A stretch of 64,000 bases of DNA from Candidatus Melainabacteria bacterium (GTDB taxonomy: Bacteria; Cyanobacteriota; Vampirovibrionia; LMEP-6097). The first letter of the stretch is position 1; the number at the start of each line of letters is the position of its first letter. Below are positions 19,406-29,854 of this stretch, piece after piece. The notes below the pieces were generated by a model. That model did not search any database. It had not been told where the DNA came from and saw only the letters and a list, made by a program, of their open reading frames with translations. The stretch spans positions 287,328 through 351,327 of the forward strand of contig DUDT01000014.1 of NCBI GenBank assembly GCA_005110385.1, given 5' to 3'. The position numbers and the translations under genes are program-made.

Positions 19406-20788
19406 TCACTTACCAAGCATATGTCTTAGAGCTGATTCCAAGCTTGCAAAGCTAAATTTATAGTTAGTATCTGTTAAAACCCTAGGCTCCACTTTAGTAC
19501 TAGAAAGTAAAAGTGCATCAGCCATTTCTCCTAAAGCTAATCTTAAAGCTAGGGCTGGGGCTGGAAAGATCGCAGGTCTATTTAATACTTTCGCAAGAAT
19601 TTTAGTGAAATCAGCATTAGTAACTGGTTCTGGGCTAACTACATTAACTGCTCCTGAAATATTATCATTCATTAGGCTGTGGTGAATAGCACCGATAACA
19701 TCATCTAAGGCAACCCAACTCATCCACTGTTTTCCGCTGCCAAGGATGCCACCGCCACCTAAAGAGAATAAAGGCAGCATTTTTCCTAAGGCTCCAGCTT
19801 TAGGATCTAAAACTATACCAAACCTAGCGTTTACGACTCTAATACCCTTCTCTTCTGCTCTTTTAGACTCTTTTTCCCAAGCAATGCAGGTATCTGAAAG
19901 AAAACCCGAACCAACTGGTGAATCTTCATTAAAACTTTCTACTTCGCTATGACCATAAAATCCAATTGCAGAAGCTGAAATTAAAACTTTTGGTGGATTG
20001 TTTAATTTTAATAACTGATCAACAAGAAATTTAGTTCCAGAAACTCTAGAGTCATAAATTTTCTGTTTTTGTTCTTTAGTCCAGCGTCCCTTTGCGATAT
20101 TTTCTCCAGCTAGATGAACTACTGCATCAAAGCCTTCTAAGGCTTCCCTATTTATGAATCCAGCATCAGAAGATGATTCCGATGGGTGCCAATATATTTG
20201 ATTGTTTTCAGTAATATCATCTCTGGTTAATTTAAAAACTTGGTGACCACCAGAGCTTAAGAATTTAACTAAAGCGTCCCCCACTAAGCCACTAGCACCT
20301 GTTACAAGTATTTTCATCGTTGCTTTATCCTTATATTTATAATGTTTCTGAATATCGTTACTAATAACCTGTAACCGAAAATTAAAAAGTTTCTTTAATT
20401 TCTTCATTGTATATGACTTGGAGAAGAAAGGATCACTCAAAATTAACTCAAAAGAAATATTCTCCACTAAAAGAGCATGGCTATCATTAATCGCCTGCAT
20501 TTGATGAAGGTGTGTCCAAGACTTAAAAGGGCCGCTAAGCTGTGAGTCTTTAAACTGTTTACCCGGAATAACTTCGTGTATTTTCAGATTCCAGGGGAGA
20601 GTTAAAGGTCCTAGCTTGAGATCAAGTTCAACAAGGGCACCATCAAAGAGAAATTCAGGATGAGTCTTAATATTAACCTTTTCCCAGTGTGGTAATAATC
20701 TTTCTAAAGCTCTAGGCATATTATGCCAGTTATATAAATAATTACAGTCACATGGGATTATGCTTGAGAACTCCACAGTATAAGCCAT
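19406..20788 (-). CDS. TIGR01777-family SDR epimerase with N-terminal SRPBCC-like domain
   Basis: MKILVTGASGLVGDALVKFLSSGGHQVFKLTR; HLAGENIAKGRWT; ISASAIGFYG. Confidence 0.93.
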   Translation of the reverse strand: MAYTVEFSSIIPCDCNYLYNWHNMPRALERLLPHWEKVNIKTHPEFLFDGALVELDLKLGPLTLPWNLKIHEVIPGKQFKDSQLSGPFKSWTHLHQMQAINDSHALLVENISFELILSDPFFSKSYTMKKLKKLFNFRLQVISNDIQKHYKYKDKATMKILVTGASGLVGDALVKFLSSGGHQVFKLTRDDITENNQIYWHPSESSSDAGFINREALEGFDAVVHLAGENIAKGRWTKEQKQKIYDSRVSGTKFLVDQLLKLNNPPKVLISASAIGFYGHSEVESFNEDSPVGSGFLSDTCIAWEKESKRAEEKGIRVVNARFGIVLDPKAGALGKMLPLFSLGGGGILGSGKQWMSWVALDDVIGAIHHSLMNDNISGAVNVVSPEPVTNADFTKILAKVLNRPAIFPAPALALRLALGEMADALLLSSTKVEPRVLTDTNYKFSFASLESALRHMLGK

Positions 20789-20819
20789 GATAAACCTTTG
20801 TACAGAACTTTTTACTAAG

Positions 20820-20868
20820 CAAAAAAAGAGGCTAAAGCTAATCTGAAGAGATTAGATCAGCTTTAGCC
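20820..20868 (-). terminator. Intrinsic terminator downstream of LOV-LytTR gene
   Basis: GGCTAAAGCT...AGCTTTAGCC stem followed on the minus strand by a T tract. Confidence 0.8.
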
Positions 20869-20995
20869 AAGCTGGTTTTGTGTATAGTAAAATTTTAAGC
20901 CTTAAAAGCTAATGAAAAGTTAACTCTTGTAAGATAAGCAGAAAGAGATGTATGAAATGCATTTGCGGAGTTTTTAGATTAGATAAAAGTTAGAG

Positions 20996-21763
20996 TTATT
21001 CAATCTGAAGGTCTTTAAGTATCGCTTTCGAGCCACTACGAGATGCTGTAATCTCTGCTTCTTTTTTATTTTTAAAAATCAAATCATAAGTCCCATCACC
21101 ATTGGGAATCATATGCTCAATGTAATTAATATTAATCAAAGCACCTTTATTAGCTTTATAAAACTCAAATTCAGCTAGGCGTTTTTCTAATTTTTCTATA
21201 GTGAAATAAGTAGGGAAGCTTTTTTCTTCAGTGTGGATAACGACTTGGCGTTGATCACGCTCAACATAAACAATCTGGCTTGGCATTAAAAACCGAATAC
21301 TGCCTTCTTGGTAATCTTTAACAGCTATTTTACTAGTTTTATTTTTAGCAAGCTCTCGCTGAGCTATTTCTCTGCTTGTTACATCATTCTGAACCCCAAC
21401 AAAATGCGTGACTACCCCTTCCGTATTTTTAATCGGGGAAATGTTTAGTTCGTTATAAAACATAGTCCCATCTTTTCTGTAATTTTTAAGAATTACTTGG
21501 CAGTCAGTACCAGATCTAATAGCATGCTTTAAAATCTCTAACTGAGGCTGCTCAGTGTCTTCACCTTGTAAAAACCTACAGTTCAGTCCGATAATCTCTT
21601 CTCGGCTATAACCTGTAACTAGCTCAAAACCTTTATTAACATAGATAAGGGGGTTATCATTCTGTTGGTTATCACTAATCACCACACCACAGCTCGTCGA
21701 CTCTAAAGCAAAATGCTTAAGCTCCTCTGCGAGTTGATCATTAGCAGTGTTTTTAGCACCCAT
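20996..21763 (-). CDS. LOV/PAS-LytTR regulator (candidate blue-light-responsive transcription factor)
   Basis: Canonical LOV motif GLNCRFLQGEDT with photoactive Cys; C-terminal LytTR-like domain (YVERDQRQVVIHTEEKSFPTYFTIEKLEKRL). Confidence 0.9.
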   Translation of the reverse strand: MGAKNTANDQLAEELKHFALESTSCGVVISDNQQNDNPLIYVNKGFELVTGYSREEIIGLNCRFLQGEDTEQPQLEILKHAIRSGTDCQVILKNYRKDGTMFYNELNISPIKNTEGVVTHFVGVQNDVTSREIAQRELAKNKTSKIAVKDYQEGSIRFLMPSQIVYVERDQRQVVIHTEEKSFPTYFTIEKLEKRLAEFEFYKANKGALININYIEHMIPNGDGTYDLIFKNKKEAEITASRSGSKAILKDLQIE

Positions 21764-21834
21764 CTGAGTGTTGATTTTAGCAGAAATAGAGGTGATGTAT
21801 TGGTCTCTTATTTTAGAATGATAAAATAAACCTT

Positions 21835-22371
21835 ATGTTCATTAGACTTCTCTGCCTAGTCTTCATTTTGAGTTCTTGCTCTTTTGTAAACCCGAAGAGT
21901 CCTTCGCGGAAAATGCATTTTAAATTACCGAAAGATTATAAACAGATAAACTCTAGCTCTAAAAAAGATGGTTCTTTCGTTAAAGAATTTATCCCGAAAT
22001 CAGAAGATCCACAAAACTGGAATAATATGATCCGTTACGTTTATCAGCCTACGAAAACAGAGATCTATGAGCAGTTTAAAGAAATGGCTGATGTAATAGG
22101 GAAGGTCTGTGAAGAGCCTTTTGTGCCTAAACCATTTACTGGTAAATTTAGTGGGGCAGAGGCTTTAAATGCTCTTACCGCTTGCGGTAAGCATCCTAAT
22201 ACTCAGCGTGGTGAAATCAGTCAGTATCTTATGGTTCAAGATACTGATGGCATACATAGTGTGCAGAAAACAGTTCGCATTGAGCCTTTCAAGGAAAAAG
22301 AAGCTAATGCTGTAATTACAGAAAATCTGAAAACCTGGAATGATTTTTTTCAGACTTTAAAATTTAAATAA
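21835..22371 (+). CDS. Putative lipoprotein
   Basis: MFIRLLCLVFILSSCSF lipobox-like N-terminus. Confidence 0.7.
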   Translation: MFIRLLCLVFILSSCSFVNPKSPSRKMHFKLPKDYKQINSSSKKDGSFVKEFIPKSEDPQNWNNMIRYVYQPTKTEIYEQFKEMADVIGKVCEEPFVPKPFTGKFSGAEALNALTACGKHPNTQRGEISQYLMVQDTDGIHSVQKTVRIEPFKEKEANAVITENLKTWNDFFQTLKFK

Positions 22372-22375
22372 TGGC

Positions 22376-23062
22376 TTATAAAAAATAGAAAAACATAATT
22401 AAAATTACTAAATAGCTGAAAGCTACACTAAATGAGCTTCTTGGGCTCTTAGCTAAGCTTAGGATTAAGCTAGAGAAAAAACCAATTAATAGCCATGCTA
22501 CATAATTATTCATCGGAATAACATTATTAAACCAGTGCCAGTAATCAAGCTCGGCAGCATGAGGCTCAATTAGATAATCGATTAGAAGCATAAGAGCAGC
22601 GACTAGAAATGCTTTAAGCGCAGCCTTAGGGAACTGCTCGCGAATTCCATTTTTTGCGTTTTCGTCATCCCTGAAAGCCTTTAAAGGAAGGTTTTCTAGG
22701 AATTTAGTGATAATTTCTTGGCTTGCGTGTAATAGTAGAAGCCAGTTCAGACCAATAATAAGAGGAATCTGAAAAACTTTAATACCTAATGTCTCGGCGT
22801 AGAAATAAGTACCGAAAGGCCACCCAGAGTATACTCCTAACCACTCTACTCCATAAAAGCTTAGATATAAAGCTAAATAAAGCCCATAGGGTATTTTTTC
22901 ATTGAAGAATATTATGAACGCTGAGATTAGAAGATTTATAGATGATAGGCTTAGGAAAAAAAGGCGATAGCCTGAATTAATACCTAAAAAACCAATTAGG
23001 TGAATCAATACTAAGAGAATTATTTTGCTAGAGTTTAAATTTAATTTCTTGACACTAATCAT
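22376..23062 (-). CDS. Carotenoid biosynthesis membrane protein (CruF/DUF422-like)
   Basis: 'GWPFGTYFYAETLGIKVFQIPLIIGLNWLLLL', 'LIDYLIEPHAAELDYWHW', 'NNYVAWLLIGFF'. Confidence 0.85.
   Translation of the reverse strand: MISVKKLNLNSSKIILLVLIHLIGFLGINSGYRLFFLSLSSINLLISAFIIFFNEKIPYGLYLALYLSFYGVEWLGVYSGWPFGTYFYAETLGIKVFQIPLIIGLNWLLLLHASQEIITKFLENLPLKAFRDDENAKNGIREQFPKAALKAFLVAALMLLIDYLIEPHAAELDYWHWFNNVIPMNNYVAWLLIGFFSSLILSLAKSPRSSFSVAFSYLVILIMFFYFL
22629..22673 (-). repeat. NAEI element, right half, in-frame in CruF-like gene
   Basis: Minus strand GATGACGAAAACGCAAAAAATGGAATTCGCGAGCAGTTCCC. Confidence 0.85.
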
Positions 23063-24261
23063 TAAAGTTCATCTCTAATTAAAGTTACGTACTTGGCTTG
23101 AATATCTTGAAAAATGCTAGGAGACAGCTGTTCTAAAGTTTGGTCAGAGTTACGTTCAATCTTTTTTAACTGTAAAATATGGTAGCCGTAATCTGAACTG
23201 ATGATATTACTGATCTGTAAAGGCTTTCTTAGTTTCATGACACCATCGCTAATATTTTTAGCATAGAAGTTATCTAAATTATTTACTGGAATAACCATGT
23301 CAAAGACTACTAGGTCTTTAAATAAATCCTTAACTACTCTGTAATTAGGTTCTCGTATTAAAATTTTCTTTAAGTAAGAAATCTTTTCTATAGCAGATTC
23401 TGCTTCCTTATCTATGTAGAACTGTCTAAAATAGTAATTCTCATGTGCTGCTAAATTATTTTTCTTGATATTTAAATACTCTTCTTGAACTTTAGCTTGG
23501 ATTTTCTTTTTAAACACTGGATCTGCGTTGAAGCGCTTTAAAAAAATTTTCTCGGCAAGGCTATCTTTAACTAATTCAGATTTAGTATAAAAGACTAAAT
23601 CCTCTAAATCTAAATCATAGCTCAGAAGCCGGTCTTTAAAAGCCTGTTTACCTCCAAGTTTGGTTTCGTAGAGATAAAGTTTCTCTAAAATCATGGTGTC
23701 ATCAGGAATAACAGCTAATTTATTTGCCTTATTTAAGATTTTAAGGCGTTTATTATAATCGTTTACTATTCTAGGTTTTACTTCTAAATCGAAGTATTTT
23801 ATGAAAACTAAGCGTTCATAAAAATCCTTCTGTAGCTCTTCTAATCGTATATCCTTGGTTCTTAAATATTCATCTAGCTGAGCCTGGCTATGAAAATTAT
23901 TTACTAAATACTCCTTCCAAGCTGCCCTTAAGACTTCTGGGCTTACTGAAATATTCTTTAGTCGACAGTAGTTAAATATTTCATTTTTAATTTCCTTTGC
24001 CTGAGGGGATTGCTCACCATCTTTAGCAGCTCCTGGTGAATTTGGAAAAAGTTTTTTCATGCAGAAATTCTGGTAGGCTATGACTATTCTGTTAAGCTTT
24101 ACTTGATTTAAAGTTAGAGACTGTTTTGTTAATGCTGCGTTTTGCAGTAAATTGCGGTCATTTGCGCTTACTTCAGCGATAGTTACTAAAACTGATACTG
24201 ATAACGAAAAAAAAACTATATAGAAATTTTTTTTTAGAACAGCTCTTATAATTCTTGTCAT
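23062..24261 (-). CDS. SurA-like/PpiC-type peptidyl-prolyl isomerase
   Basis: N-terminal signal; C-terminal 'DYGYHILQLKKIERN' parvulin motif. Confidence 0.75.
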   Translation of the reverse strand: MTRIIRAVLKKNFYIVFFSLSVSVLVTIAEVSANDRNLLQNAALTKQSLTLNQVKLNRIVIAYQNFCMKKLFPNSPGAAKDGEQSPQAKEIKNEIFNYCRLKNISVSPEVLRAAWKEYLVNNFHSQAQLDEYLRTKDIRLEELQKDFYERLVFIKYFDLEVKPRIVNDYNKRLKILNKANKLAVIPDDTMILEKLYLYETKLGGKQAFKDRLLSYDLDLEDLVFYTKSELVKDSLAEKIFLKRFNADPVFKKKIQAKVQEEYLNIKKNNLAAHENYYFRQFYIDKEAESAIEKISYLKKILIREPNYRVVKDLFKDLVVFDMVIPVNNLDNFYAKNISDGVMKLRKPLQISNIISSDYGYHILQLKKIERNSDQTLEQLSPSIFQDIQAKYVTLIRDEL

Positions 24262-24339
24262 TGGGCTTTACGAAAACTCTATTCAGCTACTGCTCCCAAT
24301 TATACTTTAAAATAGAACTTATTCATCTGAGCAGAGTTT

Positions 24340-25101
24340 ATGAATACCAGCATATTAGAAATAAAAGATTTAGAGATTTTCTTTCCGCAGAATAAATTCA
24401 CGGCAGTGAAAGGCATTAGCTTTGAGATGAAAGAGGGTGAGATAGTCGCTTTAGTGGGTGAAAGCGGCAGCGGTAAATCTTTAACCGCTTCTGCCATCAT
24501 AGGATTAGCTCCTCATACGGCAGACCTTAAAGGTCAGATTATTTATAAAGGTCACAGCCTTTATCCAGACTACCCAAGAGAACTTCGAGGTAAAGAGATT
24601 TCTTTAATCCCTCAAGACACGCTTAGCTCTCTAAATCCAGTATTTAAAGTGGGGGAGCAGGTCTATGAAGCTTTAGATATATGGAATAAAGATCTTTCTA
24701 AGGTTGAAAAAAAAACTAAGGTGCTAGAAACCTTCTCCATGACAGGTATTTCTGATCCTGAAAGATGCTACCGTGCTTACCCTCATGAGATCTCTGGAGG
24801 TATGAGGCAGCGGGCGATGATCGCTATGGCTATTATTAATGAACCGGAGATTCTTATTGCAGATGAAGCTACTACCGCACTAGATGTAACCGTTCAGGCA
24901 CTTATCATTAAACTTCTAAGAGATTTAAAAAAGACTATTCTCTTTATTACCCATGACTTGGGTGTAGTCGCCGAAATCGCTGACAGAGTGATAGTCATGA
25001 GGCGCGGCGAAATAGTTGAAAACAGGGATGTATTTTCATTATTTAATAAACCAGAGTCGGAATACACTCAGAAACTGCTAGCAGAAATGCCTAAACTTTA
25101 A
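24340..25101 (+). CDS. ABC transporter ATP-binding protein (Dpp/OppD type)
   Basis: Walker A GESGSGKS; LIPQDTLSSLNPVFKVGEQ; SGGMRQRAMIAMAI; ADEATTALDVT. Confidence 0.93.
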   Translation: MNTSILEIKDLEIFFPQNKFTAVKGISFEMKEGEIVALVGESGSGKSLTASAIIGLAPHTADLKGQIIYKGHSLYPDYPRELRGKEISLIPQDTLSSLNPVFKVGEQVYEALDIWNKDLSKVEKKTKVLETFSMTGISDPERCYRAYPHEISGGMRQRAMIAMAIINEPEILIADEATTALDVTVQALIIKLLRDLKKTILFITHDLGVVAEIADRVIVMRRGEIVENRDVFSLFNKPESEYTQKLLAEMPKL

Positions 25102-25219
25102 AGGGCGTGTAGCGGAATTTCTATTAAATATCATCGAAGATCTTAACCCTATATTAATTTTATTTGCTTAAGTAGATAAATAGGTCTATCTGTATACTCA
25201 GAAGTACTGGTGTTAAATT

Positions 25220-26626
25220 ATGAATGTTAACGTTTTCGGTATCCCAAATTTTGATAAAGCTCATGTTCTTGCAAGAAAATCTGACGGAACTTTACCTGGT
25301 AGCGTAAGGGATAACCTTTCTGATGAAGAAGAAAAAAGATTACTAGAAATTATAGAAGAATTCGAAAAATCTCCTACGGACTTAAAGGTTAAAAAGGAAA
25401 AATATGCCGAATTAATGAAGCTCTTTTATAAAGGGATCGGTTTAGATGAGAAGGGTAAAGGCACTATTTCTGAAAAAGATCAAAGAGCAGCTTTAGAACT
25501 CTCTGGTTTAATTAATGATGCGATTTTACAAGATCAGCAGAACATAGATGGTAGTTATAATGCTTCTCAGCTTAAGGATGCACTTGAGTTACAGAATAAG
25601 TTTCGTAAAGATTTAGAAAAAACTGATTTTAAAAACTTATTAAAAGCAGATAAAGGTAAGGATACTGAGATAAGTGCAGGGCAAAAAGAATACCAGACTG
25701 AGCAAATAACTTCTTATTTAGCTGAAAATAAAGAAGATTTTACTAAGATATTTCAGGAACTGTCTAAGGAGAAGCCTGATTTAACGAAATTCACTGAAAC
25801 GCAAAAAGAAAAACTTAAAAACTTAAAAACTTTAGCTGGCGAAAAAGGTCAGAATATTTTAAATACGATTTTAAGTACATTTAAAGATTTTAAAGAATAT
25901 AGTTTTACAAATGCTGATCTGACTAAGATGAAACAGACTACTGATGCTAAATTGCTGGAGCAAGCAACAAAGCCATCTATTCCCGATAATTGGGAAAGGG
26001 TGAAGCCTAAGCCTGATGGTAAGCCTAGATCTAAGGACACTGATAATGATACGTCGACAAGCAGATCAGGTAGGGGGTCTTGTGATACTAGTGGAATTCT
26101 TGAAAAAATTTTAGCGAGGCTTGAAAAGCTTGAAAATGGAGATACGGATAAAGATACTAAAAAGAGGCAATCTTCTGCACCAGGTTGGTTAACTGTTATT
26201 TCAGGCCTAGCTGATGCAGCTGCTAAAGTTATTCCAAGTCTTATTAATAACAATCAAGATTACTGCTGTTACTCACCAGCACCATGTTATGGAGGCGGGG
26301 GATATCAACAACATCCCATCTGTAGGCGACCTTATTATGTCGGCGGCGATACATGGCCGTGGGGTAGGGCGAATGGCATTAATAGTGAATATAGTGCCTT
26401 TAATAATTACATGCCTTCTTCGGGGTCTTACTCTGCCATTTCAAATCCATCTTCAACGAGTTCTAGTAATCCTTACAGTAGCTCGTCAGCTTATAATCCG
26501 ATAAGTATATCGGTTAATCCAGTATTTAATAATAGCCCTACTCAGAGCAGCAGCTCGAATAGCTATTCTGGATCACGTTCGAGTAACGTGGCGGCAATCA
26601 GAAGAAGCTTTGGTATTAATACCTAG
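25220..26626 (+). CDS. Hypothetical protein, charged helical N-terminus, Ser/Asn/Gly-rich C-terminus
   Basis: 468 aa ORF. Confidence 0.7.
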   Translation: MNVNVFGIPNFDKAHVLARKSDGTLPGSVRDNLSDEEEKRLLEIIEEFEKSPTDLKVKKEKYAELMKLFYKGIGLDEKGKGTISEKDQRAALELSGLINDAILQDQQNIDGSYNASQLKDALELQNKFRKDLEKTDFKNLLKADKGKDTEISAGQKEYQTEQITSYLAENKEDFTKIFQELSKEKPDLTKFTETQKEKLKNLKTLAGEKGQNILNTILSTFKDFKEYSFTNADLTKMKQTTDAKLLEQATKPSIPDNWERVKPKPDGKPRSKDTDNDTSTSRSGRGSCDTSGILEKILARLEKLENGDTDKDTKKRQSSAPGWLTVISGLADAAAKVIPSLINNNQDYCCYSPAPCYGGGGYQQHPICRRPYYVGGDTWPWGRANGINSEYSAFNNYMPSSGSYSAISNPSSTSSSNPYSSSSAYNPISISVNPVFNNSPTQSSSSNSYSGSRSSNVAAIRRSFGINT

Positions 26627-26744
26627 TATTCGCAGAACTTAGGGTATTTTTTAGAACTCTAATGAGAGATCGTACCTGTAAATTAACTGATTCTTAACTT
26701 TAATTGTTAACAGTATAAGTATATAGACACTATATGAAAATGCC

Positions 26745-28316
26745 ATGTTAGATTTAAGCGTTTTGAGTACATTCGATCCTGTTAGTCTCAGCTCTACTAA
26801 GAATAGTAGTGGCGATGGTATTAGTTTTGAATCACAGTTAGATCCCTCACTAGATGCTGATAAACTTGCAAAAATTATCGAAAAAGAAGCAGCAAAGTCA
26901 AAAGATGAAGCTAAAAAGCTTGAGCTTATAGAAAGATCACTTGCATACGTCCGAGCAAAAGGTGGCAGTGACTTATCTTCAGATGTATATGAACAATTGA
27001 AAGGTAAGGATAGTAGTGATCTATTTGGGCCAGCAGATGAAGTGCCATCTAGTGTGAAGAGTAATACTGCTGCTAAAACTGCTTGGGAAAAGATCATGAC
27101 AGGTAGAGCTTATGATCATATTGAAGAAAATAAAAATTCTATTCAGGAGGATTTAGACTCTGCTCGTGATGAGGCGGATGATAAAAAGATTTTAAAAGTA
27201 GCTGATAATCCAGCCTTAGTTAATTTAAAAGAAGAATTAACGGAAAATGGTATGTCAAGCGCTGAGGCAGATAGAGATATATCTAGAATGCTGCGAGAAA
27301 CTAATTTACTAAAGTCAGGTGAAAGCGTTAAGATCGAAATGGATAGTCCTTCAAGTGCTTTATCTGCTGGCAGAACTAAGAAATTAGAAGAGTTCAGAGA
27401 TAAATTAACTGCAAGAATTGATAAAGCAACAAGCCCAGAAGCAGCTAAAAAAATCTTAGAGGATTCTGTAGATGATTTTGAAAAATTAAGACCAAGTGGC
27501 ATAAAGGCTGAAACGTTCTACACTGAGCAGATGCAAGCCGTATTAGACGAGTCAAAAAAATACAAAGATTATCATGTAGCTGCTACTCCTTCTTTAGAGA
27601 AGATTACGGTTGATGGAAAAGAGTTAATTAAAACTACTAATGATAACGTCTATGTCTCTGATGGAAAATTCGTTAATTCGAAGGGCAAGGAATATGAGGT
27701 TAAAGATGACAAAATTACAGTGGATGGTACGAAAATAGGCATAAAAGACATAAAACCATCACAGCCAGAAATTAGTGTTTTTATGCACAAAGATCAGGAT
27801 AAAGTCGAGGATCATAGCTTAGAAGCTGGCAAAGAATACATAGAAGACCAAAGATTAGTATATAAAGCGAGTGGAGATGAAGAAGCCTTAAGAGAGTTAA
27901 AGAAAGCTGAAAAGGTTTTAGATAAAACCGAAGATGCTGTAGAAGCAAGACGTAAAAGAGAAGAAAAAGAAGGTAAGAGCGACAACAATGACACACTTAA
28001 GCTAATAGTGGGGATTATCGGTGCCGTAGCTACGGTAGTTGCAGCTCTGAGCCAAGGTCGTGGAAAAACCACTACTATAACGGGTGGCGGTGGTTATAAT
28101 GGCCAAGCTGGCTATGGATATGGTTCCTATTACGCTTCAGATAAATATGGTTATAACAGAGGCTACCAAGCGACAGTCGATGCAGCCTATCAACGTTCAA
28201 ATCAATATTTAAGCACGCTTTATAATAATCCAGTTAGGACTAGGGCTTCAATTATGAGGCAGAATGGCATGTATGCAATTCAGAATGGGGCTGGTATACA
28301 TAGGTATACTGGGTAA
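26745..28316 (+). CDS. Hypothetical protein, charged N-terminus, Gly/Tyr-rich C-terminus
   Basis: 523 aa ORF; GGGGYNGQAGYGYGSYYASDKYGYNRGYQ. Confidence 0.7.
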   Translation: MLDLSVLSTFDPVSLSSTKNSSGDGISFESQLDPSLDADKLAKIIEKEAAKSKDEAKKLELIERSLAYVRAKGGSDLSSDVYEQLKGKDSSDLFGPADEVPSSVKSNTAAKTAWEKIMTGRAYDHIEENKNSIQEDLDSARDEADDKKILKVADNPALVNLKEELTENGMSSAEADRDISRMLRETNLLKSGESVKIEMDSPSSALSAGRTKKLEEFRDKLTARIDKATSPEAAKKILEDSVDDFEKLRPSGIKAETFYTEQMQAVLDESKKYKDYHVAATPSLEKITVDGKELIKTTNDNVYVSDGKFVNSKGKEYEVKDDKITVDGTKIGIKDIKPSQPEISVFMHKDQDKVEDHSLEAGKEYIEDQRLVYKASGDEEALRELKKAEKVLDKTEDAVEARRKREEKEGKSDNNDTLKLIVGIIGAVATVVAALSQGRGKTTTITGGGGYNGQAGYGYGSYYASDKYGYNRGYQATVDAAYQRSNQYLSTLYNNPVRTRASIMRQNGMYAIQNGAGIHRYTG

Positions 28317-28535
28317 TTTGGAGGGCTTGGCTAGGTTTACTTAGAATTATTAATTAGGTTTAAAAATAATTCTAAATAAAATAAAATTTATAGAATTTTA
28401 AAACTACCTAAAACCCTCTCTTAATAAGTATTACATATAAATTTCTAAATAAACTCTCCTTTATATAAGCACAAGAACGAAATAAAAGTTCTAAAAAGCA
28501 TTAGGGATAAGGCTTTTAAATAAGGAGATTTAATT

Positions 28536-29015
28536 ATGAATTGGTTTTTTAGTAATTATAGTAATTTCGGTGGCAGTTTTAATGGTGGTGTAAGCACTCG
28601 CGGCTGGGGCGGGAATTATGGCTGGGGCGGAAATTCTGGTGCCGTTCAAGGTGCTAATGGCAGCTGGGGTGGTTACAGCGGAAATACTCAGACTCTTCCA
28701 AATACTCAACCAATGGATTATCGTTACGGTGCGAGCTTTGCGAGTAATAATAACTCTGGCGGCTTTGGTTTTAATAATGGAAACATAGGCTGGGAGAATA
28801 GACCAGATGAATCTGGCAGATATTATAATTATGCAAAAGAACGCCAACCTTATGATGATTTTTTAAGACGTGGCTTTAATCCTGGTTATGAGCAAAATAA
28901 TCTTGTTGCAACAAGAGACAGAAGAAGAAATGTTGAACAAACTATTGATAGTATTGGGCAGGTTGGTTTCTGGGGGCGTGGTTCTGGTTATCCACTAAGT
29001 CTATATGTGGGCTAA
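28536..29015 (+). CDS. Hypothetical Gly/Asn/Trp-rich protein
   Basis: GGSFNGGVSTRGWGGNYGWGGNSGAVQGANGSWGGYSG; gene-like upstream AAGGAG. Confidence 0.7.
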   Translation: MNWFFSNYSNFGGSFNGGVSTRGWGGNYGWGGNSGAVQGANGSWGGYSGNTQTLPNTQPMDYRYGASFASNNNSGGFGFNNGNIGWENRPDESGRYYNYAKERQPYDDFLRRGFNPGYEQNNLVATRDRRRNVEQTIDSIGQVGFWGRGSGYPLSLYVG

Positions 29016-29047
29016 GTCAGAATCGCTAAAGGCTTAACTGAAAAAAA

Positions 29048-29082
29048 ACGACGCAGAAATTGGAGTTTGTAAGCAGTGCCTT
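29048..29082 (+). repeat. NAEI element, right half, at stop of gene 29081-29854
   Basis: ACGACGCAGAAATTGGAGTTTGTAAGCAGTGCCTT. Confidence 0.85.
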
Positions 29083-29854
29083 AATTCAAAAACAAATTAT
29101 GCAAATCCTTCTTATAAAGATTCATCAGCATAATATTATTCTCAAAAAGTGTTTTCCCATTTTTACCTAAGGTCTTAGCATGGGAAAGTGCTTTAGCGCC
29201 AGCGAGGTTACCATCTAGAAGCAAGTATTGATCAGTGCCTTCGCTCATCATTACTGAGCCGAAAGGTGTATTCACTAGATCTAAATACTCCTGCTTAAGA
29301 GCGTGAGTCCATTTATATGAGCCACTTTGTTCTTGTATAATCGCAAGTCCCTCATTTCCATAATTCACATGAAAGAACATCATTCCAGCTTTAATTTCAG
29401 CTAAAAACAAAATCGGGCTATTAGCATCCTGCCAGCTTAAAAGACCTTTATGTGAAGGATCACTTAAGCTCTCTATTTTAATAAAACCACTCAAAAAATC
29501 TTTAGAAGGCTCATCTTTTAGAATATACTGATAGTGAAAATTATCAGTCGTTTTATCTAGGGTAATTTCATCACCCATCTCTTCTAACCATCGTTTAGCT
29601 TCTTCGAGTTCTAATCTTAGAGATTCATCTAGCTGTAAAGTGCTATTAGAATCATGATTTTTAAGAGCAGAGATTAACTGATCTTTATGGCTTATAATCA
29701 GCCTAAATTTATGCTCAGAGAAAGAACGATCTAGGTAAGCTTGGTCTATTTTCTGTAAACCTGTAGCCTGAATCGAAGACAGCGCGAAGCGCACCTTATT
29801 TAGCCCCTGCCAAATAGAAATTAAATCATGCCAAGTTCTTTCAGTTATCATCAA
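29081..29854 (-). CDS. Hypothetical protein, overlaps GH31 gene by 4 nt
   Basis: 257 aa ORF; ATGA-type overlap. Confidence 0.65.
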   Translation of the reverse strand: MMITERTWHDLISIWQGLNKVRFALSSIQATGLQKIDQAYLDRSFSEHKFRLIISHKDQLISALKNHDSNSTLQLDESLRLELEEAKRWLEEMGDEITLDKTTDNFHYQYILKDEPSKDFLSGFIKIESLSDPSHKGLLSWQDANSPILFLAEIKAGMMFFHVNYGNEGLAIIQEQSGSYKWTHALKQEYLDLVNTPFGSVMMSEGTDQYLLLDGNLAGAKALSHAKTLGKNGKTLFENNIMLMNLYKKDLHNLFLN

